Assembly (NCBI RefSeq): GCF_001273845.1
Contig: NZ_JHBW01000068.1
Span: forward strand, 1-64,000
Reading direction: 5' to 3'
Length of the DNA stretch: 64,000 nucleotides
Source: Leucobacter musarum subsp. musarum
GTDB taxonomy: Bacteria > Actinomycetota > Actinomycetes > Actinomycetales > Microbacteriaceae
Shown here one piece after another: positions 27,417 to 36,104 of the stretch. A model generated the notes under the pieces. The model was not told where the DNA came from and did no database searches. It saw nothing but the letters and a program-made list of their open reading frames with translations. How positions within the stretch are numbered: the first letter of the stretch is position 1; each line of letters opens with the position of its first letter. A program made the translations under genes and the position numbers.

Positions 27417-27872
27417 TTAGGCAGCCAGGCGGATCGGCGTGCCGGTCGCGATGCCGATCCGGCTCTGCAACTGATCGGTGACCACGGGCTGCTCCGTGTC
27501 GATGCCGAGTGAAGCGAGCGCATCGGCACCCATCGGCCCGAGGTCGATGATGACGGCGGTCACCGACTCGGCGAGCGGCCCTTCGAGCGTCGCCACGGCG
27601 CGGGCCAGTGCCGACCGCACCGCCTTGCCGAGCATCGCTCCATCGGCATCCGCAGCGGTTCCGACTTCAGCCCGAGCGTAGGTCACGCCGTCGCCGGTGA
27701 TGATCTCGCCGATGACCAGAGCTCCGTCGCGGCGCACCGAGGCGTCGAGGACGGTGCTGGATGAACCGGGTGCGACCGTGGTAAAGGGGAGGGGAATGCC
27801 CGAAGGGGCGCCGCCGTCATCACCGTGGTGATGATCGGGCGACGCCCCTCCGAATGAGAACTTCAGATCCAT
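27417..27872 (-). CDS. Conserved hypothetical protein
   Basis: A 151-residue protein I do not recognise. It opens with a His/Asp/Gly-rich segment (PDHHHGDDGG, about residues 12-21) that might bind metal. A central part follows (ALVIGEIITGDGV), then a segment of alternating strands and helices (TAVIIDLGPMGADALASLGI). No signal peptide or membrane helix. It lies just upstream of alanine dehydrogenase on the opposite side of the converging aminotransferase, and on the same strand as alanine dehydrogenase (18 bases after that gene's stop), so it may be its second gene. Confidence 0.6.
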   Translation of the reverse strand: MDLKFSFGGASPDHHHGDDGGAPSGIPLPFTTVAPGSSSTVLDASVRRDGALVIGEIITGDGVTYARAEVGTAADADGAMLGKAVRSALARAVATLEGPLAESVTAVIIDLGPMGADALASLGIDTEQPVVTDQLQSRIGIATGTPIRLAA

Positions 27873-27889
27873 GGGATCCAGCGTACGCC

Positions 27890-29014
27890 TTAGGCGTTGG
27901 CTGCGAGGACCTCGTCGACGCTCGAGTAGGCGAGCTCGGGGAACGCGTCGGAGACACCCTTGAACGTCAGCACGCCCTCGTGAGCGTTCAGGCCCTTGGC
28001 AAGCGACTCGTCAGCGTTCAGCGCGGCCACCCAGCCCTTGTCGGCGAGTGCGACGACGTAGGGGAGGGTGGCGTTGGTGAGGGCAGCCGTCGAGGTTTCG
28101 GGGACCGCGCCCGGCATGTTCGCCACGCAGTAGTAGATCGAGTTGTGCACCTGGAAGGTGGGGTCGTCGTGCGTGGTGGGGCGCGAGTTCTCGAAGCAGC
28201 CGCCCTGGTCGATCGCGATGTCGACGAGCACCGAGCCCGGCTTCATCTGCGCGACCATCTCGTCGGTGACGAGCTTTGGTGCCTTCTCGCCCGGGATCAG
28301 CACGGAGCCGATGACGAGATCCGCGTCCTTGAGCGCCTCGGTGATGTTGTGCGCGTTCGAGGTACGGGTCTGAATGCGACCGTTGAACTCGTCTTCGAGC
28401 TGCTTGAGGCGGGGGATTGCAATGTCGATGACGGTGACCTCGGCGCCCATGCCGTACGCGATGCGCGCGGCCTGCTCGCCGGCAGCGCCGCCGCCGATAA
28501 CGACGACCTTGCCGCGACGGGTTGCGGTGACGCCGCCGAGCAGCACGCCGCGGCCGCCGTTGGCTTTCATCAGCGAGTACGCGCCGACCTGAGCGGAGAG
28601 TCGACCGGCGACCTCAGACATGGGGGCGAGCAGCGGCAGTGCGCGGCCGGCCTGCACCGTCTCGTACGCAATGGCGGTGGTGCCCGACTCGAGCACCTTC
28701 TCGGTGAGCGTCTTGTCGGCGGCGAGGTGCAGGTAGGTGAAGAGCACCTGGCCCTTGCGCAGCTTGTCGTACTCGGCCGCGATCGGCTCCTTGACCTTGA
28801 GGATCATGTCGGCCTGTGCCCACACGTCGTCAGCGCCCTCGATGATCTTCGCGCCGGCTGCAGCGTACTCGGCGTCGGTGATTGCCGAACCGACGCCAGC
28901 GCCGGCCTGCACGAAGACTTCGTGACCACGACGGGTGAGCTCGACGACGCCGGCCTGCGTGATGGCGACGCGGTTCTCGTTGTTCTTGATTTCGGTGGGG
29001 ATGCCGACGCGCAT
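27890..29014 (-). CDS. ald: Alanine dehydrogenase
   Basis: A 374-residue enzyme, of normal length, interconverting L-alanine and pyruvate plus ammonia with NAD. The start ([18 protein letters not shown]) at the ATG at 29014 is the standard N-terminus. The catalytic Lys in KVKEP and catalytic His in [10 protein letters not shown] are present, as is the NAD motif [21 protein letters not shown]. It is divergent from an Lrp/AsnC regulator, an arrangement found widely for ald genes, which suggests control by that protein and by alanine availability. Confidence 0.96.
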   Translation of the reverse strand: MRVGIPTEIKNNENRVAITQAGVVELTRRGHEVFVQAGAGVGSAITDAEYAAAGAKIIEGADDVWAQADMILKVKEPIAAEYDKLRKGQVLFTYLHLAADKTLTEKVLESGTTAIAYETVQAGRALPLLAPMSEVAGRLSAQVGAYSLMKANGGRGVLLGGVTATRRGKVVVIGGGAAGEQAARIAYGMGAEVTVIDIAIPRLKQLEDEFNGRIQTRTSNAHNITEALKDADLVIGSVLIPGEKAPKLVTDEMVAQMKPGSVLVDIAIDQGGCFENSRPTTHDDPTFQVHNSIYYCVANMPGAVPETSTAALTNATLPYVVALADKGWVAALNADESLAKGLNAHEGVLTFKGVSDAFPELAYSSVDEVLAANA

Positions 29015-29200
29015 GAGATGCTCCAATGGAATCTGCGGTGAGTGATGCGGTGCCAGACCGCGGATGAGCCGGGTACGGCGCGATCCATTGCGGTCGAACC
29101 CTCTCATTGTGCAGTATGTTCGCCCGCTGTACACTTGGCCTGAATTCTCTTCGGCAATTTTTGTTGATGTGATCGAGATATAAGCGAAAGACGGGTTGCA

Positions 29201-29695
29201 GTGGCCGAAACCTCGAAGAATCTGCGCGGTGTGATCGAGCTTGACGATGTGGATCGCAAGATCGTCGACGAGCTGCAGGCGAACGGGCGCATGACGAACG
29301 CGGAGCTCGCCGAGCGCGTGGGGGTTGCCGCGTCGACCTGTATCGCCCGCGTCCGCAGTCTGGTGGCGCGCAAGATCATCACGGGGTTCACGGCGTCGGT
29401 GAATCCGCGCGCGATCGGGCTCGATCTCGAGGTGCTCGTGAGCGTCACCGTTCGCTCGGGGGCGCGTCAGCGCATCACCGAACTCAGCGACGAGTTGCGC
29501 GGCCTCCCCGAGGTGATGCAACTCTTCTTCCTCGGCGGTGTCGAGGACTTCATTATTCATCTCGCCGTGCGAGATTCCGATCATGTGCGCGATTTCGTCG
29601 TCGAGCACCTCTCGGCGCATCCGGCGGTGTCGTCGACGCGCACGAGCATCGTCTTCAGTCACCATCAGAATCCGATCCGCATGGAGGCATCGTGA
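29201..29695 (+). CDS. Lrp/AsnC-family transcriptional regulator
   Basis: A 164-residue Lrp/AsnC regulator, GTG start. The HTH is at about residues 11-60 (DVDRKIVDELQANGRM and AELAERVGVAASTCIARV), followed by the RAM effector domain. It is divergent from ald across 186 bp and is most likely its activator, as in other actinobacteria (AldR-type). Its TGA overlaps the GTG of the nicotinamidase-like gene (GTGA), so the two are co-translated. I see no clear symmetric Lrp box in the intergenic region. Confidence 0.92.
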   Translation: MAETSKNLRGVIELDDVDRKIVDELQANGRMTNAELAERVGVAASTCIARVRSLVARKIITGFTASVNPRAIGLDLEVLVSVTVRSGARQRITELSDELRGLPEVMQLFFLGGVEDFIIHLAVRDSDHVRDFVVEHLSAHPAVSSTRTSIVFSHHQNPIRMEAS

Positions 29696-30261
29696 CCCGG
29701 GCGCTGCTCGCCGTCGACGTGCAGAACGACTTCACCGAGGGCGGTGCGCTCGGGGTGATCGGCGGATCGGCCGTCGCGATCGGAATCGCCGCACTGCTCG
29801 AGACGTCGTCGTATGCGCTCGTCGTCGCCTCCCGAGATTGGCACGAGGCCGACGGCTCGAACGGCGGTCACTTTGCGGCGCCGGGCGTCGATCCCGACTT
29901 CATCACGACCTGGCCGGTGCACTGCGTGCAGGGGAGTGACGGCGCCGAATTCCATCCCGCGATGCCGCTGGATCGCATCGACGTGCACGTGCGCAAGGGC
30001 ATGGGCGAGCCGGCGTACTCAGCGTTTGAGGGTCGCACGACCGACGGACGCGGCCTCGCAGAGGTGTTGCGAGCCGCCGGAATCGAGGCAATCGATATCG
30101 CTGGCATCGCCACCGATTACTGCGTGCGGGCGTCGGCATTGGACGCGGTCGCGGCGGGCTTCGAGGTGCGGGTGCTCACCGACCTGATCGCGGGTGTGGC
30201 CCCCGAATCGTCGGCTGCCGCGCTCCGCGAGCTCGCCGAAGCCGGGGTCGAGTTCGTCTAG
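29692..30261 (+). CDS. pncA: Isochorismatase-family nicotinamidase
   Basis: A 189-residue hydrolase, normal for nicotinamidase/pyrazinamidase. The catalytic Asp lies in LLAVDVQNDF and the Lys in HVRKGMGE. The nucleophilic Cys is in GIATDYCVRASALDA. The metal-binding Asp/His pair is visible in ASRDWHEADGSNGGHF. It hydrolyses nicotinamide to nicotinate for NAD salvage. The start overlaps the stop of the Lrp gene, and its TAG shares bases with the stop codon of the opposing antiporter gene. Confidence 0.87.
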   Translation: MTRALLAVDVQNDFTEGGALGVIGGSAVAIGIAALLETSSYALVVASRDWHEADGSNGGHFAAPGVDPDFITTWPVHCVQGSDGAEFHPAMPLDRIDVHVRKGMGEPAYSAFEGRTTDGRGLAEVLRAAGIEAIDIAGIATDYCVRASALDAVAAGFEVRVLTDLIAGVAPESSAAALRELAEAGVEFV

Positions 30262-31991
30262 AAGGCGTTGGGATTGATACGTGCTTCGTGCGCATCGAGT
30301 GCGAGCTCTGCGGCGCGCAGGGTGTGCGAGCTGTAGCGGCCGATTGCGCGTTCTTCGAGCAGCGCCTCACGCTGCGCATCGAGGGCGACCCGAGTCAGTC
30401 TGCGGAAGCATGCCGCCTGCGTTTCCTGGGACTGGTGCGGAAGCGGCCCGGTCACCGGCGCGTTCAGGAACGAGATCGGGGCGAGTGCGCTCTTCGCGTT
30501 CAACCGCACACGTTTGAGGACGTCTTCCGTGGGCAGCACGTGACCTTCGTCGTTGTCTTCGTCGATTTCGAGTTCGTCTTCGAGCGCCGTGTTTGCCGCA
30601 TCGAAGAGGTCGCGGCTGAGCGACTGCAATTCGCCACTGTTCGAGCCCGTGTTCGCGCCCTCGGGCCAAAGCTTGCGAATGAAGAGCGGCAGCGTGAGCC
30701 CGTGGAGCAACAGGGTCAGTACGGCGACGAGAAACGCGATGAGGATCAACTGGGGGCGATACGGCACATCGGTCGAGATGGATTGCGCGGCGGCGAGCGT
30801 GACCACGCCGCGCATTCCGCTCCATGACAGCAGCACGCCGTCTCGCCAGCCCAGCTGCTGTTCCTGCTCGTGGGCGAGGTCGGCGCGCGATCGCTGCTCC
30901 AGAATTTCGAGCTTGCGCAGCTTGCGGGAGTCGGTGTCGGCTCGCCGCGCGCGCGACAGAATGCGTGTGAATCCGTCGCTGCGCTGCTGTATGCGCCCCT
31001 CGTCACCGCGCATCGTCCAGATCATGGGCACCATGAACGCGCCGCGCAGCAGGATGAGGATGACGACGAGCCCGACCGCGATGAGGGCGACATGTGCGAG
31101 TTGCAGTTCGGTGTCGTCGACCTCGTCGAGCAGGGTGTGCAACTGCAGGCCCATGATCAGGAAGACGCCGTTCTCGAGCGCGAACTGCACGGTGCGCCAA
31201 TTGAGGCGCTCGTTCATGCGGGCTTGCGGGCTGAAGCGCTTCGCCGCGTGGTGGCCGGTGTACAGGCCGGTGACGACGACGGCGAGCACGCCCGAGGCGC
31301 CGATCTCTTCCGCGGGCATGAACGCGACGAACGGAACGACGAAGGAGATGATGGTGTCGTGGACCGGATTGTGCAGTTTCGAGCGCACCCAGACCGTGAT
31401 GACGCCCATCACGATGCCGATCGCAATTGCCGCGATCACGGAGTAACCGAACGAGCCGGCGGCGTCCCAGAAGACGAAGCTGCCGGCGATGGCGGCGAGT
31501 GCGGTTTTCAAGAGCACCAGGGAGGTCGCGTCGTTGACGAGGCTTTCGCCCTCAAGGATCGAGACGAGTCGATCGGGCATGCCGAGCCGCTTGCCGATCG
31601 AGGTGGCGGCGACCGCGTCGGTCGGGCTGATCACCGCGCCGAGGGCGATGCCGACCGCCAGGGGAATCGGTGGAACGAGCAGGTGAATCACGAAGCCGAC
31701 GATCACGGCCGAGATGATGACGAGCAGCACCGACAGGCCGACCACCGGTCTGAAATTGCGGCGGAAGTCGACCAGCGGCACGTTGACGGCGGCCGAGTAG
31801 AGCAGCGGCGGGAGCACGCCGAGCAGAATGATCTCGGGGTCGATCTCGACGCGGGGCACGAACGGCAGATACCCAGCGCCGATGCCGACGACGACGAGGA
31901 TGAGCGGAGCCGCGACGCCGATGCGCCCGCCCAGGATCGAGGTGCCGACGAGTACGACGACGGCGGCGACTGCGATCAGGCCGAGTTCCAT
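30258..31991 (-). CDS. CPA1-family Na+/H+ antiporter
   Basis: A 577-residue monovalent cation:proton antiporter. The N-terminal two thirds hold 10-12 helices, with the ion-binding motif in ALGAVISPTDAVAATSI and the second signature LEGESLVNDATSLVLL. The C-terminal third is a cytoplasmic domain rich in acidic and coiled-coil sequence (LEDELEIDEDNDEGH). The start is the ATG at 31991 (MELGLIAVAAVVVLVG). It exchanges Na+ or K+ for H+ in pH and salt homeostasis. Convergent with the nicotinamidase gene, sharing four bases. Confidence 0.9.
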   Translation of the reverse strand: MELGLIAVAAVVVLVGTSILGGRIGVAAPLILVVVGIGAGYLPFVPRVEIDPEIILLGVLPPLLYSAAVNVPLVDFRRNFRPVVGLSVLLVIISAVIVGFVIHLLVPPIPLAVGIALGAVISPTDAVAATSIGKRLGMPDRLVSILEGESLVNDATSLVLLKTALAAIAGSFVFWDAAGSFGYSVIAAIAIGIVMGVITVWVRSKLHNPVHDTIISFVVPFVAFMPAEEIGASGVLAVVVTGLYTGHHAAKRFSPQARMNERLNWRTVQFALENGVFLIMGLQLHTLLDEVDDTELQLAHVALIAVGLVVILILLRGAFMVPMIWTMRGDEGRIQQRSDGFTRILSRARRADTDSRKLRKLEILEQRSRADLAHEQEQQLGWRDGVLLSWSGMRGVVTLAAAQSISTDVPYRPQLILIAFLVAVLTLLLHGLTLPLFIRKLWPEGANTGSNSGELQSLSRDLFDAANTALEDELEIDEDNDEGHVLPTEDVLKRVRLNAKSALAPISFLNAPVTGPLPHQSQETQAACFRRLTRVALDAQREALLEERAIGRYSSHTLRAAELALDAHEARINPNAF

Positions 31992-32041
31992 GACCCAATG
32001 GTACCGGGGTCGCCTCGGTGAATACGGGTCTGGGGTATGCC

Positions 32042-33304
32042 TCAGCGCACGATTACGCCACCCGCGGAAACCCCGTGGAATTCGGACCAGCTCTGGTTCG
32101 CGACCTCGAGCGCCGCGGTGTCGATGCGTGCTCCGGGGAAGGGGGTCACCTCGATTCCGCCGGCCTTGGTGCGCCCGCGCTTCCACGTGCCAACGACGCG
32201 CCCCCGGTTGACGACGGTCGCGAGGAACATGCCGTTGCGGCCGGGCACGATGCGCTCGAAGTGCTCCGGATCGAGTTGTGCGTCACGGTTCTGGTAGCCG
32301 AGCAGGTGCTCATCGAATGCCGCGAGCAGCTGCCATTCGGCGAGATCGGCGTCGGTGTTGACGTTGGCATCGGCGTCGGAAGCTGACATCGAATCGAGGA
32401 GTGCGGGATCGACCCAGAGCTTGCCGGCGACGCCGCGCACGGGGTCGCCCGCGTTGTCCAGTGCACGCGCTTCGACCAGGGCGCCCGATTCTGCGGCGGC
32501 CGCAATGCCGGTGCGGGCCTCGGTCACCGTCAAGCCCGTCCACCACGCAAAGTCTTTGTCGCGCACCGGGCCGCGCGCTGCGGCGTATCGCGTGGCGAGC
32601 TCTGCGAGCGCCTCGTCGCCTGCGAGCTCGCGGGGGGTCGTGATCCAGTCGCTCGAGCGCACGAGCAGCGGTTCCCCCGTCGCGCCGACCGGCCCGAACG
32701 TGGCCCACCCGTTTTGGCAGATCCACCAGATGAGGTGATATCTCCACGAGCTCTGCCAGTCGATGCCCGCAGCCGTCCAGGCCTCGGCCAGTGCTTCGCG
32801 ATCCAGCCCGGGGCTGGCTGTGTCGTGCCGTGCGTTGTCGATCGCGGCGAGCGACGTCTCGACCAAGTGCTCCAGCACGGCGTCGCTCATGCCGAGCATC
32901 TCGCGTCGTTTGGGGGCGCCGGCGAGTACCCGGTGATTCGTTGCGCGCTGCATCCAGCCGATGTCTTCGGCGGCGACGAGGTGCACCGTGCCGCGCATCG
33001 GCCATGAGCGCACGATGCGGTGCTCGGCGAAGGCCGCTTCGACGTCGGCGACGGTCGTTTCCGGGGCCCGAACTCCCAGCGCCCAGCGAGCCGAACGCCA
33101 GTCCTGCCCCTGTACCGCCAACATGCCGCGAGCGACATCGGCGATGCGCTTGGCGCCGGTGCGTGCTGTGCCTGCGCGTGCGGCAGCCGTTGTGCCCGGT
33201 GCCAGGCTGTGTACCGCAGCGGTCGAACCCTGGCCGTGCAGCGCTAAGCCCTGCGCCCGCATGCGGAGACGCAATTGGTCGCGCGGTGTGAGATCGTGAG
33301 GCAT
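32042..33304 (-). CDS. Winged-helix DNA glycosylase-like protein (AlkZ/HTH_42 family)
   Basis: A 420-residue protein of the family that includes the DNA glycosylases AlkZ and YcaQ. The family's catalytic QxQ motif is seen as MLAVQGQDWRSARWAL (Q65 and Q67). Following winged-helix repeats are recognisable (for example SWPMRGTVHLVAAEDIGWM). AlkZ excises bulky alkylated bases and unhooks interstrand crosslinks; this homologue could protect against alkylating agents, but its substrate is unknown. The ATG at 33304 is used. It lies 65 bases downstream of a dienelactone hydrolase gene on the same strand. Confidence 0.8.
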   Translation of the reverse strand: MPHDLTPRDQLRLRMRAQGLALHGQGSTAAVHSLAPGTTAAARAGTARTGAKRIADVARGMLAVQGQDWRSARWALGVRAPETTVADVEAAFAEHRIVRSWPMRGTVHLVAAEDIGWMQRATNHRVLAGAPKRREMLGMSDAVLEHLVETSLAAIDNARHDTASPGLDREALAEAWTAAGIDWQSSWRYHLIWWICQNGWATFGPVGATGEPLLVRSSDWITTPRELAGDEALAELATRYAAARGPVRDKDFAWWTGLTVTEARTGIAAAAESGALVEARALDNAGDPVRGVAGKLWVDPALLDSMSASDADANVNTDADLAEWQLLAAFDEHLLGYQNRDAQLDPEHFERIVPGRNGMFLATVVNRGRVVGTWKRGRTKAGGIEVTPFPGARIDTAALEVANQSWSEFHGVSAGGVIVR

Positions 33305-33369
33305 GCGCTCAGTGTAGGCCGCGCCGCCGACATCGCGCGGGCGAGGGCCGACGCGCGATCCAGCACCGC

Positions 33370-33954
33370 TCACACCTGATCGAGCCAGGCGCGCACGCGC
33401 GTCACGAGCAGATCCGTGGCCTCGGCGTCGAAGCCGGGGAGTGATCGATCGCAGAAGAGGTGACTGTCGCCGACATAGCTGTAGAGCTGCGCCGCACCGC
33501 CCGATTGCACCACGAGTTGCCGCGCCGACTCGATATCGCCCTCGAGCGCGAAGAACTCATCGCCATCGTGACCGTGAATCTGCGCAGGCAGACCGGCGGG
33601 CCAGGCGCCGATGGCCCAGTCCCCGCTGACCGGCAGGCACGCCTCGAGCAGCAGGGCACCCGCGGCATTCGCGCGCGTCTGCGCGAGGCGCTGCGCGTGT
33701 GTCACGCCCCACGAGATCCCGGCGTAGACCAGGCGATCGGGGAGGGGAGCGAGCGCGTCGCCGATCGCGTGCTGCACGTCGCCGGAGTCCAGCGTCTGGG
33801 CGAACGCGAACCCGTCTTCGATCGAGTCGAAGGTGCGCCCGGCGTAGAGATCTGGCGTGTGCACCCGATGCCGAGACCCGCCGATGCGCTCGGCCAGATC
33901 GCGCACGCCCGCAGTCAGTCCCTGAATATGGTGGAACATCACGACATCGACCAT
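33370..33954 (-). CDS. Dienelactone hydrolase-family protein
   Basis: A 194-residue alpha/beta hydrolase of the dienelactone hydrolase group. The nucleophile elbow is GISWG (Ser), where true dienelactone hydrolases have Cys, so this is more likely a general esterase. The acid and His residues would be in QIHGHDGDEFF and VGDSHLF. The ATG at 33954 is six bases after GGAGG, better than the GTG at 33957. Substrate is not known. Probably the first gene of a two-gene unit with the AlkZ-like protein. Confidence 0.8.
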   Translation of the reverse strand: MVDVVMFHHIQGLTAGVRDLAERIGGSRHRVHTPDLYAGRTFDSIEDGFAFAQTLDSGDVQHAIGDALAPLPDRLVYAGISWGVTHAQRLAQTRANAAGALLLEACLPVSGDWAIGAWPAGLPAQIHGHDGDEFFALEGDIESARQLVVQSGGAAQLYSYVGDSHLFCDRSLPGFDAEATDLLVTRVRAWLDQV

Positions 33955-34066
33955 CACGCACCTCCGGCGCAGGCAACGCCCGGTGCGGCGTCGCTGCTGA
34001 TACCGTACGCGTACGGCTCACGGGCGGCAAGCGCCGGGGCTCGTCGACCGCAGATCGGAGCACGGC

Positions 34067-34897
34067 ATGGGCAAGACGATCGTCATCACCGGAGCAAGCG
34101 ACGGCATCGGGGCCGCCGCGGCCCGCCGGTTGCACCGCGATGGGCACACCGTGGTGCTCGTCGGGAGGTCGGCCGAGAAGACCGCGGCGATCGCCGACCC
34201 GATCGGCGCGCACTGGTTCACGGCCGACTTCGCTGATCTCGCGCAGGTGCGCGCGCTCGCCGCAGCGCTCGCTGACGCATACCCCCGGATCGACGTGCTC
34301 GCGAACAATGCCGGCGGCATCATGGGGGAGCGTGCCGAGACCGTCGACGGTTTCGAGCGCACCTTCCAGGTCAACCATCTCGCCCCGCTTGCGCTCACAA
34401 CGGATCTGATGCCGGCGCTCATTGCGGGGCGGGCCACGGTGATTCAGACGGCGAGCCTCGCCGCACGCGTGTTCAGCCGCTTCGATATCGAGGATCTGCA
34501 GAACGCCCGTAACTACGCCCCGCAGCGGGCCTACGGTAACGCGAAGCTCGCCAACATTCTCTTCACCGTCGAACTGCAGCGCCGCTTCGGCGACGCAGGC
34601 ATTTCGGCCGCGGCATTCCACCCGGGCATCGTGGGTACCGGGTTCGCGAGCGATACCACTCATGTGATGCGCTGGCTGTATCACGGGCCCCTGCAGCGCC
34701 TCTTCACGGTCAGCCCGGAGCGCGGCGCCGATCAACTGGTCTGGCTGGCCGAGGGCGAACCCGGACGCACGTTCGCGCCGGGTGCGTACTACGAGTCGCG
34801 GGCGATCCCGAACCGCGTGAGCCCCGAGGTGCACGACCCCTGGATCGCGCGCGCCCTCTGGGAGCGGTCGGCGGAGATGCTGCGCGGCGGCGTCTAG
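34067..34897 (+). CDS. Short-chain dehydrogenase/reductase
   Basis: A 276-residue SDR. It has the NAD(P) motif TGASDGIG near the N-terminus, the NNAGG stabilising motif and the catalytic Tyr-Lys in RAYGNAKLANI (YxxxK). The extended helix after the catalytic site and the C-terminal length place it near the retinol dehydrogenase/WW-oxidoreductase-like SDR group. Reaction: reversible oxidation of an alcohol or reduction of a carbonyl; substrate unknown. Its TAG shares bases with the stop of the opposing old yellow enzyme gene. Confidence 0.88.
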   Translation: MGKTIVITGASDGIGAAAARRLHRDGHTVVLVGRSAEKTAAIADPIGAHWFTADFADLAQVRALAAALADAYPRIDVLANNAGGIMGERAETVDGFERTFQVNHLAPLALTTDLMPALIAGRATVIQTASLAARVFSRFDIEDLQNARNYAPQRAYGNAKLANILFTVELQRRFGDAGISAAAFHPGIVGTGFASDTTHVMRWLYHGPLQRLFTVSPERGADQLVWLAEGEPGRTFAPGAYYESRAIPNRVSPEVHDPWIARALWERSAEMLRGGV

Positions 34898-35979
34898 AAG
34901 CGTGCGCGCGCGTACTGCGGGGGGACGAGGTCAGCGGCACCCGGAGCCCGGAGTTCGTGCGCCCAGGCGATCGGCAGATGCGGGTCGGCGAGCAGCGGCC
35001 TGCCGAGTGTGATGATGTCGGCCTGACCCGACGCCAGAATGCCCTCGGCCTGCGCGGCGCTCGTGATGAGCCCGACGGCGCTCACGGGCAGTGCGTCAGC
35101 CGCGCGCAGATGCGCCGCAAGCGGCACTTGATACGACGGCCCCACTGGAATGCGCGCATCGGGCACGTTGCCGCCGCTCGACGCATCGACGAGGTCGGCC
35201 CCGTCTGCGCGCAACCACGCGGCGACCTGAGCAGCCTCGGCGACGTCGAACCCGCCATCGACCCACTCGGAGGCCGACACCCGCACCACGATCGGCAGAC
35301 CGGGGTGCGCCGCGCGGATCGCTTGCACGGTCTCGCGGAGCAGTCGAGCGCGGTGCGCGAGCGACCCACCATAGGCGTCGGTGCGCTGATTCGAGATCGG
35401 CGAAAGGAACTCGTGCAGCAGGTAGCCGTGTGCGGCGTGGATCTCGACCAGGTCGAAACCGGCACGCACGGCACGATCGGCCGCGGCGACGAAAGCCTCG
35501 ACGACCTCGGCCAGCTCGTCGACCTCCAAGGCTCGGGGAACCGCGAATGCTCCGAACGCAACCGCCGACGGGGCAACGGTTTGCCAACCGCCCTCATCGA
35601 GGGGCACGCTGCCATCGGCGAATCCCGGCAGCGACGGGTAGGTCGATCCCTTGCGTCCGGCGTGGGCCAACTGGATGCCGATCGCGGCGCCATGGGCGTG
35701 CGCGGCGCGCGTGATGCGCTGCAACGGTGCCACCTGCTCCTCGCTCCAGATGCCCGGGCAGCGCGGGCTGATGCGACCCTCCGGAGCGACTGCTGTCGCC
35801 TCCATGAACACCACACCCGCCCCGCCTCGGGCGAGCCCTCCCAAATGCTGCAGGTGCCAGTCGGAGACCACGCCGTCTTCGGTGTCGACCGAGTACTGGC
35901 ACATGGGAGCGACCCAGAGGCGATTGCGCACCTCGAGATCACGAATGGTGAACGAGCGGAACAGGTGAGGATCGGCCAT
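34894..35979 (-). CDS. Old yellow enzyme, NADPH dehydrogenase (YqjM-like)
   Basis: A 361-residue FMN-dependent ene-reductase. The conserved Cys of the YqjM class is in APMCQYSV and the paired active-site His residues are in EIHAAHGYLLHEFLSP, followed by NQRTDAYGGS. The start is the ATG at 35979 (MADPHLFRSFTIRDLEVRN). It reduces activated C=C bonds of unsaturated carbonyls, nitro compounds or similar oxidants with NADPH. The C-terminal FMN phosphate site (GLITSAAQAEGIL) is intact. Confidence 0.92.
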   Translation of the reverse strand: MADPHLFRSFTIRDLEVRNRLWVAPMCQYSVDTEDGVVSDWHLQHLGGLARGGAGVVFMEATAVAPEGRISPRCPGIWSEEQVAPLQRITRAAHAHGAAIGIQLAHAGRKGSTYPSLPGFADGSVPLDEGGWQTVAPSAVAFGAFAVPRALEVDELAEVVEAFVAAADRAVRAGFDLVEIHAAHGYLLHEFLSPISNQRTDAYGGSLAHRARLLRETVQAIRAAHPGLPIVVRVSASEWVDGGFDVAEAAQVAAWLRADGADLVDASSGGNVPDARIPVGPSYQVPLAAHLRAADALPVSAVGLITSAAQAEGILASGQADIITLGRPLLADPHLPIAWAHELRAPGAADLVPPQYARARF

Positions 35980-36104
35980 AGCTCCCGAGCCTACTCCGGC
36001 GATGTTTCGCGCGCGCCCCTCGCCCGAGCCGACCCAGCGACAGGAATGGGGGAGGTCGCTGGTACGTTGCATGCCATGACGTACACCGCAGAGGAGGCCG
36101 AACC

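Noticed and set aside
29015-29200. Lrp-type operator between ald and its regulator
   Set aside because: The region is the likely control site, but I found no symmetric element strong enough to annotate.
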